Shown piece after piece: positions 8,282 to 15,894 of a DNA stretch of 35,058 nt. Every line of letters starts with the position of its first letter. Positions within the stretch are counted from its first letter, which is position 1. The stretch is taken from NCBI GenBank assembly GCA_011526165.1, contig WYAY01000037.1:1-35058 (forward strand), read 5' to 3'. The position numbers were made by a program, and so were the translations under genes. Under the pieces are notes generated by a model that was given only the letters and a program-made list of their open reading frames with translations, did not search any database and was not told the origin of the DNA. This stretch comes from Sulfuritalea sp. GTDB lineage: Bacteria; Pseudomonadota; Gammaproteobacteria; Burkholderiales; Rhodocyclaceae.

Positions 8282-8302
8282 GGGCCGCCATACCTGCGGC
8301 CC
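8282..8302 (+). terminator. GC-rich hairpin after the DUF2325 gene
   Basis: A perfect 7-bp stem, GGGCCGC (8282-8288) with GCGGCCC (8296-8302), and a 7-nt loop. No T-run follows, so it may be an attenuator or mRNA processing structure rather than a strong terminator. Confidence 0.3.
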
Positions 8303-8303
8303 A

Positions 8304-8347
8304 GGCAGCCAGCCAGCGAATTTCGACAATCGTATGGAGACTGCCTC
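8304..8347 (+). promoter_or_regulatory. Leader hairpin over the ribosome-binding site, copy B
   Basis: GGCAG (8304-8308) faces CTGCC (8341-8345), with GAATTTCG and the Shine-Dalgarno TGGAGA between them and ATG two bases after the right arm. The distal arm-to-ATG spacing is identical to copy A at 6460-6497, which argues for a shared element. Confidence 0.4.
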
Positions 8348-10633
8348 ATGCCGCATCATCCGTTTCGTCCGCCCTTCCGGCGGGCACTGACCCCGGGCGC
8401 CCTGCTCGGCCTCGCCCTCCTCGCCTCACAGGCCCACGCCGCCGACACGGCGCTGAAGGATGTCGTCGTCACCGCCACGCGCGCCGAGGCCGAGGCCGAT
8501 GCCGTGCCCGCCACCGTCACCAGCCTCGACCGCGCGGAGATGGACCGCCGCCTGCCGACCGACGCCGCCGACCTCTTCGCCGACGAACCCGACGTGGCCA
8601 TGCCGCGCGACCTGCGCCGCCACGGCGCCACCCGTGTCAACATCCGCGGCATCGAGGACAACCGCGTCATGCAGCTCGTCGACGGCGTGCGCCTGCCGAA
8701 CTACTACAACGGCGGCGGCCCGACCAACTTCACCATGAGCGCCATGCCGACGGCGATGCCGGACTTCCTCAAGCGCGTCGAGATCCTGCGCGGCGCCGCC
8801 TCCAGCCTGTACGGCTCGGACGCCATCGGCGGCGTGGTCGGCTTCGTCACGCTCGACCCGGCCGACATCGCCGGCAACAAGCCGCACGGCCTGCGCTACC
8901 GCGCCACCTATTCCGGCGCCAACAGCGGGCTGACGCAGACCCTGCTCGGCGCCGTGCGCAGCGAAGCCGTCGAACTCCTGCTCGGCTGGTCGCACGGCCG
9001 CGGCGAGGAATACCGCAACCAGGGCAGCGTCGGCGGCAGCTCGCCGACGCGCACCAAGCCGAACCCGCAGAACCTGCGCGAAGACGGCCTGCTCGCCAAG
9101 TTCATCCTGCGGCCCGCTGCCGGCCACAAGCTCAGCGCCACGCTGGAAGGGCGCGACCAGTCGGTCAGCGCCGACATCCTGCGCCAGGCCGCCTCGCTGC
9201 CGCGCGTCGCCTGGATGCACGGCGAGGACAACAGCCGCCGCGTGCGCGGCAGCCTCGAGTGGGAGCACAAGCCGGCCGCGCCCGTGCTCTACGACCGGCT
9301 CGCCGTGCGGCTCTACCGCCAGGACGCCGACACGAAGAACCACAACTTCCAGCGCCGCAGCAACACCAGCGCCGCCTGCTCGGCCGTGACGGCGGGCGCC
9401 AACAACTGCTACATCGAGCAGGACTTCTTCTTCACGCAGGACACGCTGGGCGGCGGCGTGCAGGGCGAAAAGATGCTGCAGGCTGGCGGCCTCTCGCACC
9501 TGCTCACCTTCGGCGCCGATCTCTCGCGCGTACGCGTCGAGGAGATGCGCGACGGCCGCATCTGGCGCAACGTGACGATCTTCTCGAAGTCGCTGGCCGG
9601 CGAAAACTATCCCCTGCGCGACTTCGCCAACGGCCGCACCGACACCCTCGGCCTGTTCGTGCAGGACGAGATCGCCGGACTGGCCGGGGATCGCCTCGCG
9701 CTCATGCCGGGCCTGCGCTACGACCGCACCACGCTGAAGCCGGAAATGGATGCCCTGGCCCAGCAGGTGATGGCCCTCCTCGGGCGCAGCCCGGTCGAGC
9801 AGTCGCACGGCTCGCTCTCGCCGAAACTCGGCGCCACCTGGAAATTCGACACGGCACTCTCCGCCTACGGCCAGATCGCGCGCGGCTTCCGCGCCCCGAA
9901 CTACGATGAGGTGAACGGCGCCTTCCGCAACACCAGCCAGTTCTACTCGGTGGTGCCGAATCCGGATCTGAAACCGGAGACCAGCCTCGGCATCGAGCTC
10001 GGCCTGCGCCACGTCGCGGCGAAGCACCGCCTGCAAGTGGCCGTGTACGACAACCGCTACAAGGATTTCATCGAATCGGTCCGGCTTGCCTGCCCGGGCG
10101 ATCCCGACTGCTACTCGCCGACCCCGGCCTGGCGCACCAACCAGTCGGTCAACCTCTCGCGCGTGCGCATCTACGGCGCCGAGGCGCGCGGCGCCTGGGC
10201 CTTCGCGCCCGGCTGGCGCGTCGACGGCGGCATCGCCTGGGCCCACGGCACCAATGAGGAATCGGGCACGCCGCTCGAGAGCATCGAGCCGGCACGCCTC
10301 ACGCTGGCGCTCGCGCGCGAGGCCGGCGACTGGGGCTTCGAAGCCCGCCTGCGCGCCGCAGCGAGGAAGACGCGCGTCGGCGAGTACCCGACCGAGACCA
10401 CCGTCGCCAACCGCAGCTGGTTCAGGACGCCCGGCTACGGCACGGCGGACCTCTCCGTCTGGCGCCAACTCGGCAAAAACTTACGCGTCACCGCCGCGCT
10501 CAACAACCTGCTCGACAAGAAGTACTGGCTGTGGAGCGACATCCGCCAGGCCGACGCGCGCAATCCCGACGGCGTCGACTTCTATTCGCAGCCCGGCCGC
10601 CACCTGAGCGTCGCCCTGCAGGCAGATTTCTGA
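8348..10633 (+). CDS. TonB-dependent heme/hemoglobin-type receptor (HmuR-like)
   Basis: A 761-aa outer-membrane receptor. The signal peptide ends at about residue 31 (SQAHA|ADT) and is followed by a clear TonB box DVVVTATR. The plug (about 50-170) has VNIRGIEDNRVMQLVDGVRLP and VEILRGAASSLYGSDAIGGVV, typical of the HmuR/HemR group. The barrel carries the paired boxes GFRAPNYDE (about 513) and NPDLKPET (about 537), and the protein ends in F (LQADF). Heme receptors usually have a conserved His between these boxes; here that stretch has none, but has Tyr. The gene is flanked by the two small paralogs and followed by the CobN-like gene, supporting heme or a related metalloporphyrin as substrate. 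Confidence 0.9.
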   Translation: MPHHPFRPPFRRALTPGALLGLALLASQAHAADTALKDVVVTATRAEAEADAVPATVTSLDRAEMDRRLPTDAADLFADEPDVAMPRDLRRHGATRVNIRGIEDNRVMQLVDGVRLPNYYNGGGPTNFTMSAMPTAMPDFLKRVEILRGAASSLYGSDAIGGVVGFVTLDPADIAGNKPHGLRYRATYSGANSGLTQTLLGAVRSEAVELLLGWSHGRGEEYRNQGSVGGSSPTRTKPNPQNLREDGLLAKFILRPAAGHKLSATLEGRDQSVSADILRQAASLPRVAWMHGEDNSRRVRGSLEWEHKPAAPVLYDRLAVRLYRQDADTKNHNFQRRSNTSAACSAVTAGANNCYIEQDFFFTQDTLGGGVQGEKMLQAGGLSHLLTFGADLSRVRVEEMRDGRIWRNVTIFSKSLAGENYPLRDFANGRTDTLGLFVQDEIAGLAGDRLALMPGLRYDRTTLKPEMDALAQQVMALLGRSPVEQSHGSLSPKLGATWKFDTALSAYGQIARGFRAPNYDEVNGAFRNTSQFYSVVPNPDLKPETSLGIELGLRHVAAKHRLQVAVYDNRYKDFIESVRLACPGDPDCYSPTPAWRTNQSVNLSRVRIYGAEARGAWAFAPGWRVDGGIAWAHGTNEESGTPLESIEPARLTLALAREAGDWGFEARLRAAARKTRVGEYPTETTVANRSWFRTPGYGTADLSVWRQLGKNLRVTAALNNLLDKKYWLWSDIRQADARNPDGVDFYSQPGRHLSVALQADF

Positions 10634-10654
10634 TTCCCCCGAGGAGAACCTGTC

Positions 10655-10924
10655 ATGAACAAGCATGAAGACCTGCCCGATCCGGACGCCCTGATCGCCT
10701 CCACCCTGTCGCTGATGACCGGCTTCGTCCGCACCGGCTGCCCGCGCCAGGCGACGCTGGTCTCGCGCCAGCTCACCTACCTGCAGTGCTATCCGGACAG
10801 CCAGATGCCGCCGATCCTCAAGTCGGTGGCGCGGCGGCTGCGCGCCGAGTGGGAACAGGTGCTGCTCACACTGCCGAACAGCGGCGGCGCGGACGGGCTC
10901 GTCGAGATGGCGAAGTTGCACTGA
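10655..10924 (+). CDS. Small helical protein, resembles the protein at 6668-6949
   Basis: An 89-aa soluble helical protein. The ATG at 10655 follows a GAGGAG site. The middle (MTGFVRTGCPRQATLVSRQL ... LKSVARRLRAEWEQVL) matches the 93-aa protein upstream in order and in the T-G-C-x-R motif. It lies between the heme receptor and the CobN-like gene, whose ATG overlaps its stop (TGATG at 10922-10926), so the two products are made together. A partner of the chelatase-like protein or a heme carrier are possible roles; neither is shown by sequence. Confidence 0.7.
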   Translation: MNKHEDLPDPDALIASTLSLMTGFVRTGCPRQATLVSRQLTYLQCYPDSQMPPILKSVARRLRAEWEQVLLTLPNSGGADGLVEMAKLH

Positions 10925-13900
10925 TGGCGCGCCTTTTGTCCGCACTGCGCCTATGCCTGGCCGCGGCACTGCTCCTGGCCGGACCGGCACAGGCCGCGAG
11001 TGTTCTCTTCATCGCCACGGGCAACGTGCCGGCGGGCAAGTTCCGCCAGCTCGCCGAGATCGCCCGGCCCCACGGCGTGCAGGTCGAGGTGCGCTATGTG
11101 CACCGCCTGCCGGCCGAGGTCGACGCCGGCCTGTTCCGCGGCTTCGATGCGGTGTTCTTCGACAGCTACCTGATCGACGAGGTGCAGGCGAAGCTCGCCC
11201 GCGCCCTGCCCGGCCTGCGCGCGCCCCACCTCTGGCTCTACGAGGCCAAGGCCTCCTGGGCGGGGCTGCCCGACACGCTGGCGAAGCGCCTGGTGGCCTA
11301 CTACGCGAGCGGCGGCCGCGCCAACTTCGACGGTTTCTTCGCCAGCCTTGCCGCGCACTTCGCCGGCCGCCCGCTCGCCGGCATCCCCGCCCCCGTCATC
11401 TTTCCCAAGGTTGCGGTGTATCACCCGGCGGCGCCCGGCCTGGTATTCCCCGCGACGGCGGACTACCTCGCCTGGCGCAAGCCGGCGCCGGATGCGCCGA
11501 TCGTCGCCATCGCCCTGCACCAGCAGTACCTCGCCTCGATGCAGACCGAATTCATCGACGACCTCGTCCGCCGCATCGAGGCGGCCGGCGCCGTCGCCCT
11601 GCCCTTCTACGGTCCGATGCTCGACCCCGCGGCGCTCCCGCACATCCTCGCGCCGGCCGGCAAGCCCGTTGCGAACGTCCTCATCAACACGCAGATCACG
11701 CTCAACCCGGAGGGCCGCCGCACCGAATTCGAGCGCCTCGGCATCCCCGTCGTGCAGGCCATGCCCTACCGCCGCGGCGACGCGGCCGACTGGGCCGCCG
11801 ACCCGCAGGGCGTCGCCCTGATGGACGTGCCTTTCTACCTGGCGCAGGCCGAATTCTCCGGCGTCACCGACATCCAGATCGCCGCCGCCGTGCGCAAAAC
11901 GGACGAGCAGATCGTCGCCATCGCGCCGCAGGCCGAGGCGATCGCGAACAAGGCGCTCAAGCTCGTGCGCCTGCAGCGCCTGCCCAACGCCGGAAAGAAA
12001 CTGGCGGTGTTCTTCTGGAACTACCCGCCGGGCGAGAAGAACCTCTCCGCCTCCTTCATGAACCTGCCGAAGAGCCTGGAAGGCACGCTCGCCGCACTGA
12101 AGCGCGCCGGCTACACGACCGGCACGCCTTCCGAGCCGGAGCTGATCGGCCTGCTGCAGCAGCTGCTGGCGCCCTTCTATCGCGACAACAAGCTGGAGCC
12201 GCTGCTGTCGAGCGACCTCGCCGAGCTGCTGCCGATGGCGACCTACAAGGCCTGGCTGGCGGAACTGCCCGAGCCTGTGCAGCGCGAACTGCACGCGCGC
12301 TTCGGCCCGCCGGAAAAGTCAGCCATGGCGATACGGCGCAAGGGCGAGGATTTCTTCGTCATCCCGCGCGTCAAGTTCGGCAACGTCGCCGTCCTGCCGC
12401 AGCCGCCGCGCGGCGAGAAATGGGAAGACAAGGAAAAGGCGCTTTACCACTCCACCAAGGCGCCGCCCTCGCACTTCTACTTCGCCGCCTACCTGTGGGC
12501 GCGCGCGCAGCAGCGCGCCGACGCCCTGGTGCACTACGGCACCCACGGCACGCAGGAGTGGCTGCCCGGCAAGGAGCGCGGCCTCTCCGTGTTCGACTAT
12601 CCGATGCTCGCCGTCGGCGACGTGCCGGTGGCCTATCCCTACATCGCCGACAACATCGGCGAATCGCTGCAGGCCAAGCGGCGCGGCCGCGCCACCATCG
12701 TCAGCCACCAGACGCCGCCCTTCCGGCCGGCCGGCCTGCACGAGGCGCTGACGCGCATGCACGACCTGCTGCACGCCTGGCTGGCGCAGGACGAAGGAGC
12801 GGTGAAGGACAGGATCAAGGCCGATCTCCTCGCCGCGGTTCAGAAAGCGCGCATCGAGCGCGACATGGGCTGGGCCGGCGCGCGCGCCGCCGCCGAATTC
12901 CCGGCCTTCGTCGACGCCCTGCACAACCACCTGCACGAGCTGGCCGAGACCGCCCAGCCGCTCGGCCTGCACGTCTTCGGCCAGGCGCCGGCCGAGCGCC
13001 ACCGCCTCGCCACCGTGATGCTGATGCTCGGCCGCCCCTTCTGGGAGGCGGCGGCCGCCCACGCCGGCACGCCGAAGGAAGAACTCGACGAGACGCTGGT
13101 GGCCGACTATGACAAGCTGCACGAGTCGGCGCCCTACCGCCTGCTCGCGCGCCATCTCGTCGCCGGCGCCTCCGTCGACACGCTGCCGGCGCCGCTGCGC
13201 GAACAGATCGGCAAGGCACGCCAGTGGTACGCCGACATCGGCGCCGCCGGCGAGCAGCCGGCGCTGCTGGCGGTGCTCGCCGGCAAATACCTGCCCACCT
13301 CCTACGGCGGCGATCCGATCAAGAACCCGGACGCCTATCCGACCGGGCGCAACCTCTACGGCTTCGACCCCTCGCGCATCCCGACGAAGCAGGCTTGGGC
13401 CGCCGGCAAGGACGCCGCCGAGAAACTGCTCGCCGAGCACCGCAAGCTCAAGGGCGCCAACCCGAAGAAGCTCACCTTCTCGCTGTGGTCGGTGGAGACC
13501 ATGCGCCACCAGGGCCTGCTCGAAGCGCAGGCGCTGTGGCTGATGGGCGTCGAACCGGAATGGGATGCCGGCGGCCGCGTCACCGGCGTCAAGCTGGTGC
13601 CGCGCGAAGCGCTCGGCCGGCCGCGCGTGGACATCGTGCTCTCCGCCACCGGTCTCTACCGCGACCACTTCCCCAACGCCATGAAGCAGCTCGCCCGCGC
13701 GGTGCAGCTCGCCGCCGAGGCGCACGGGCCAAATGAGGCCGACAACCCGGTGGCGGAGAACAGCCGCCTCATCGCCGCGCGCCTGGCGCAGCAGGGCCTG
13801 CCGGAGGCGGCGGCGAAGCGCGCCGGGCAGACGCGCATCTTCTCCTCCGAGACGGGCCGCTACGGCACCGGGCTGGACGACGCCACCCTCGCCACCGACA

Positions 13901-14865
13901 CCTGGAAGGGCAAGGCCGAGGGCGACCGCAAGCTCGCCCGGCTGTATCTCGCGCGCATGCAGTTCGCCTACGGGCCGGACGAGGCCGAATGGGGCAGCGG
14001 CGCCGCCGGCGGCCGCGACGTCAACCTCTATGCCGAGCACCTCAAGGGCACCGAGGGCGCCGTGCTCTCGCGCACCTCCAACACCTACGGCATGCTCACC
14101 ACCGACGATCCCTTCCAGTACCTCGGCGGCATCGGCCTGGCGGTGCGCTATCTCGACGGCAAAGCGCCCGAACTCTACATCTCCAACCTGCGCGGACAGG
14201 GCGGAAGGGTCGAGGGCGCGGCGCAGTTCATGGCCAAGGAGCTCGCCACGCGCAACTTCCATCCCGGCTACATCCAGGGCCTCATGAAGGAAGGCTACGC
14301 CGGCACCCTGCAGGTGCTCGACGGCATGAACAACTTCTGGGGCTGGACGGCGGTGGCGCGCGAAGTCGTGCGCGACGACCAGTGGCAGGAGTTCGTCGAC
14401 GTCTACGTGCGGGACAAGCACAAGCTCGGCCTCAGGCAATGGTTCGAGCGCCACAATCCGCACGCCCTCGCCCAGACCATCGAGCGCATGCTCGAAGCCG
14501 CGCGCCAGGAATACTGGCAGGCCGATCCGCAGGTCGTCGCCGAACTGAAGGAACGCTATCGCGAACTCGCGCGCCGCCACGACGTCAGGAGCGACAACGC
14601 CGCCTTCGAGAAATTCGCCGGCTTCGGTATTTCCGCCGTCCCGCCGGCACTGACTTTTGCCCCGCCCGCCGCCGCATCGCCCACACCACCCGCGCCGCCC
14701 CCGCCGCCGCAGATCGAAGGCATGCGCCTCGACAAGGTGGAACTGCCGCCGGCCGCGCCCTCGCTGGCGCTGGCCGTGCTGCTCGCTCTGGCCCTCGTCA
14801 TGGGCACCGGCGCCTGGCGCCAAGGCCGACCGCTTTCCATTCGTACCGCAAGGAGAACCGCATGA
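10924..14865 (+). CDS. Exported CobN/BchH-like chelatase protein (HmuS-like)
   Basis: A 1313-aa protein of the cobaltochelatase CobN / Mg-chelatase H family. Normal CobN is cytoplasmic; this one starts with a clear signal peptide (LLLAGPAQA|ASV, cut near 24-25). It ends with a Pro-rich linker (about 1240-1268) and a transmembrane helix (SLALAVLLALALVMG, about 1279-1295). The family core is intact: HYGTHGTQEWLPGK with His at 537 and 541, then AYPYIADNIGESLQAKRRG, and later YGSD-like and NNFWGWTAVARE segments. The ATG at 10924 is coupled to the previous stop. HmuS of Bacteroidetes hmu loci is the closest known setting; I recall it being reported to strip iron from heme. Here too a heme receptor precedes it and ExbB/DUF2149 genes follow. 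No CobS/CobT ATPase subunits are in the window. The reaction (insertion or removal of metal) is inference. Confidence 0.85.
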   Translation: MARLLSALRLCLAAALLLAGPAQAASVLFIATGNVPAGKFRQLAEIARPHGVQVEVRYVHRLPAEVDAGLFRGFDAVFFDSYLIDEVQAKLARALPGLRAPHLWLYEAKASWAGLPDTLAKRLVAYYASGGRANFDGFFASLAAHFAGRPLAGIPAPVIFPKVAVYHPAAPGLVFPATADYLAWRKPAPDAPIVAIALHQQYLASMQTEFIDDLVRRIEAAGAVALPFYGPMLDPAALPHILAPAGKPVANVLINTQITLNPEGRRTEFERLGIPVVQAMPYRRGDAADWAADPQGVALMDVPFYLAQAEFSGVTDIQIAAAVRKTDEQIVAIAPQAEAIANKALKLVRLQRLPNAGKKLAVFFWNYPPGEKNLSASFMNLPKSLEGTLAALKRAGYTTGTPSEPELIGLLQQLLAPFYRDNKLEPLLSSDLAELLPMATYKAWLAELPEPVQRELHARFGPPEKSAMAIRRKGEDFFVIPRVKFGNVAVLPQPPRGEKWEDKEKALYHSTKAPPSHFYFAAYLWARAQQRADALVHYGTHGTQEWLPGKERGLSVFDYPMLAVGDVPVAYPYIADNIGESLQAKRRGRATIVSHQTPPFRPAGLHEALTRMHDLLHAWLAQDEGAVKDRIKADLLAAVQKARIERDMGWAGARAAAEFPAFVDALHNHLHELAETAQPLGLHVFGQAPAERHRLATVMLMLGRPFWEAAAAHAGTPKEELDETLVADYDKLHESAPYRLLARHLVAGASVDTLPAPLREQIGKARQWYADIGAAGEQPALLAVLAGKYLPTSYGGDPIKNPDAYPTGRNLYGFDPSRIPTKQAWAAGKDAAEKLLAEHRKLKGANPKKLTFSLWSVETMRHQGLLEAQALWLMGVEPEWDAGGRVTGVKLVPREALGRPRVDIVLSATGLYRDHFPNAMKQLARAVQLAAEAHGPNEADNPVAENSRLIAARLAQQGLPEAAAKRAGQTRIFSSETGRYGTGLDDATLATDTWKGKAEGDRKLARLYLARMQFAYGPDEAEWGSGAAGGRDVNLYAEHLKGTEGAVLSRTSNTYGMLTTDDPFQYLGGIGLAVRYLDGKAPELYISNLRGQGGRVEGAAQFMAKELATRNFHPGYIQGLMKEGYAGTLQVLDGMNNFWGWTAVAREVVRDDQWQEFVDVYVRDKHKLGLRQWFERHNPHALAQTIERMLEAARQEYWQADPQVVAELKERYRELARRHDVRSDNAAFEKFAGFGISAVPPALTFAPPAAASPTPPAPPPPPQIEGMRLDKVELPPAAPSLALAVLLALALVMGTGAWRQGRPLSIRTARRTA
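12314..12338 (+). repeat. Dispersed bipartite motif, copy 3
   Basis: AAAAGTCAG, 10 bp, ACGGCG, inside the CobN-like gene, reading E-K-S in frame. It also shares CGAT before ACGGCGC with copy 5, so these two match over a longer stretch. Confidence 0.55.
14634..14658 (-). repeat. Dispersed bipartite motif, copy 4
   Basis: Minus strand: AAAAGTCAG, 10 bp, ACGGCG. It lies in the 3' part of the CobN-like gene, at the start of the Pro-rich linker. Confidence 0.55.
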
Positions 14866-15377
14866 GCCACACGCTCGAAACCCTGATGTACCAGACCGGC
14901 CAGGTCTTCCTCATCCCCACCCTGGCGGTCATCGCCATCCTCTTCCTCTACGCCTTCTACGCGCTCGGCGCCTTCGCCGTGCAGTGGTGGCAGCGCCGGC
15001 GCGGCGCGCTCTCCCTCGAGACGACGCGCGGCTACCCGCTCGTCGCCTGGGCGCGGCGGCAACCGACCGTCAGCGACGACGACCTCGACGTCATGGCGCA
15101 CAAGCTGCTGGAAGTGCCGCGCGTCGCCACCCGCGTGGCGCCGATGCTCGGCCTCGTCGCCACCATGATCCCGATGGGGCCGGCGCTCAAGGGCCTCTCC
15201 GACGGCAACCTGGCGCAGGTCTCGGACAACCTCACCGTCGCCTTCTCGGCGGTGATCCTGGCGCTGATCGCCGCCGCCATCACCTACTGGATCGTCTCGG
15301 TGCGCCGCCGCTGGCTGGCCGAGGAACTCGCCTGGCTCAATGCGACCTTCAACGCCGGCGCGGGGGCCGCCAAATGA
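14862..15377 (+). CDS. MotA/TolQ/ExbB family proton-channel protein
   Basis: A 171-aa inner-membrane protein with three hydrophobic segments: about 15-40, then a pair near 85-105 and 118-140. The segment RVAPMLGLVATMIPMGPALKGLSDG followed by NLTVAFSAVILALIAAAITYWIV is the ExbB/TolQ core. The ATG at 14862 follows AAGGAG and overlaps the CobN-like stop (ATGA); the longer in-frame opening at 13989 is a shadow of that gene. ExbB-type channels pair with an ExbD-type protein and use the proton motive force to drive a partner. The next gene encodes an ExbD-like DUF2149 protein and the previous one an anchored chelatase, so this motor probably serves the chelatase rather than a general TonB system. 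Confidence 0.85.
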   Translation: MSHTLETLMYQTGQVFLIPTLAVIAILFLYAFYALGAFAVQWWQRRRGALSLETTRGYPLVAWARRQPTVSDDDLDVMAHKLLEVPRVATRVAPMLGLVATMIPMGPALKGLSDGNLAQVSDNLTVAFSAVILALIAAAITYWIVSVRRRWLAEELAWLNATFNAGAGAAK

Positions 15378-15682
15378 AGTTCCTGCACGAGCCCGAGTCC
15401 GACGACCCCATCCTCTCGGTGGTGAACCTCATCGACATCTTCCTCGTCATCATCGCGGCGCTGCTCATCACCGTCGCGCAGAATCCGATGCTGAATCCCT
15501 TCAGCAAGCAGGACGTCACCGTCATCACCGACCCCGGCAAACCGACCATGGAGATGCTGGTCAAGAAAGGCGAGAAGATCGAGAAGTACAAGGCCAGCGG
15601 CGAAATCGGCCAGGGCGAAGGCCAGAAAGCCGGCGTCGCCTACCGCATGAAGGACGGATCGATGGTGTATGTGCCGGAGTGA
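15374..15682 (+). CDS. DUF2149 protein, ExbD-like
   Basis: A 102-aa protein. A short cytoplasmic N-terminus (MKFLHEPESDDPILSVVN) leads into a single helix LIDIFLVIIAALLITVA with an Asp near its start, the position of the proton-carrying Asp in ExbD/TolR. About 70 periplasmic residues follow, ending AYRMKDGSMVYVPE. This matches DUF2149. The ATG at 15374 overlaps the ExbB-like stop. DUF2149 genes are known to sit next to ExbB-like and CobN-like genes in heme loci of Bacteroidetes and in some archaea. It should be the stator partner of the channel protein. It is the last gene of the heme locus; a palindrome 30 bp later may end transcription. Confidence 0.8.
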   Translation: MKFLHEPESDDPILSVVNLIDIFLVIIAALLITVAQNPMLNPFSKQDVTVITDPGKPTMEMLVKKGEKIEKYKASGEIGQGEGQKAGVAYRMKDGSMVYVPE

Positions 15683-15713
15683 GGGCGGTGCGTACTGATG
15701 GCTAAAGGCAAAA

Positions 15714-15726
15714 TGCACCGGGTGCA
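15714..15726. promoter_or_regulatory. Small palindrome between the heme and zinc loci
   Basis: TGCACC-G-GGTGCA, flanked by AAAA runs on both sides (GGCAAAA before, AAAATTT after). It could be a weak terminator of the heme operon or an operator; the sequence does not decide. Confidence 0.3.
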
Positions 15727-15848
15727 AAATTTAGTCAAGTAACGGAAGGCAGCAGAGTTTCGAAGCGCTTACATATTCACAAATGCGACAGATAACCAAA
15801 GAAGCAGCACTAATGAAAAGTTCTTGTTAGTACTCGCAATACTTGAAA

Positions 15849-15863
15849 TGCAACACTGTTGCA
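15849..15863. promoter_or_regulatory. Candidate Zur operator
   Basis: TGCAACA-C-TGTTGCA is a perfect 7-1-7 palindrome 32 bp before the Fur-family gene, followed by a degenerate second unit GCAAC-TGT-GTTGT (about 15868-15880). The 7-1-7 shape is that of Fur-family operators. Control of the zinc gene set by the regulator encoded first is the natural reading. Confidence 0.65.
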
Positions 15864-15894
15864 TAAGCAACTGTGTTGTGATTAAATCTTCCGC

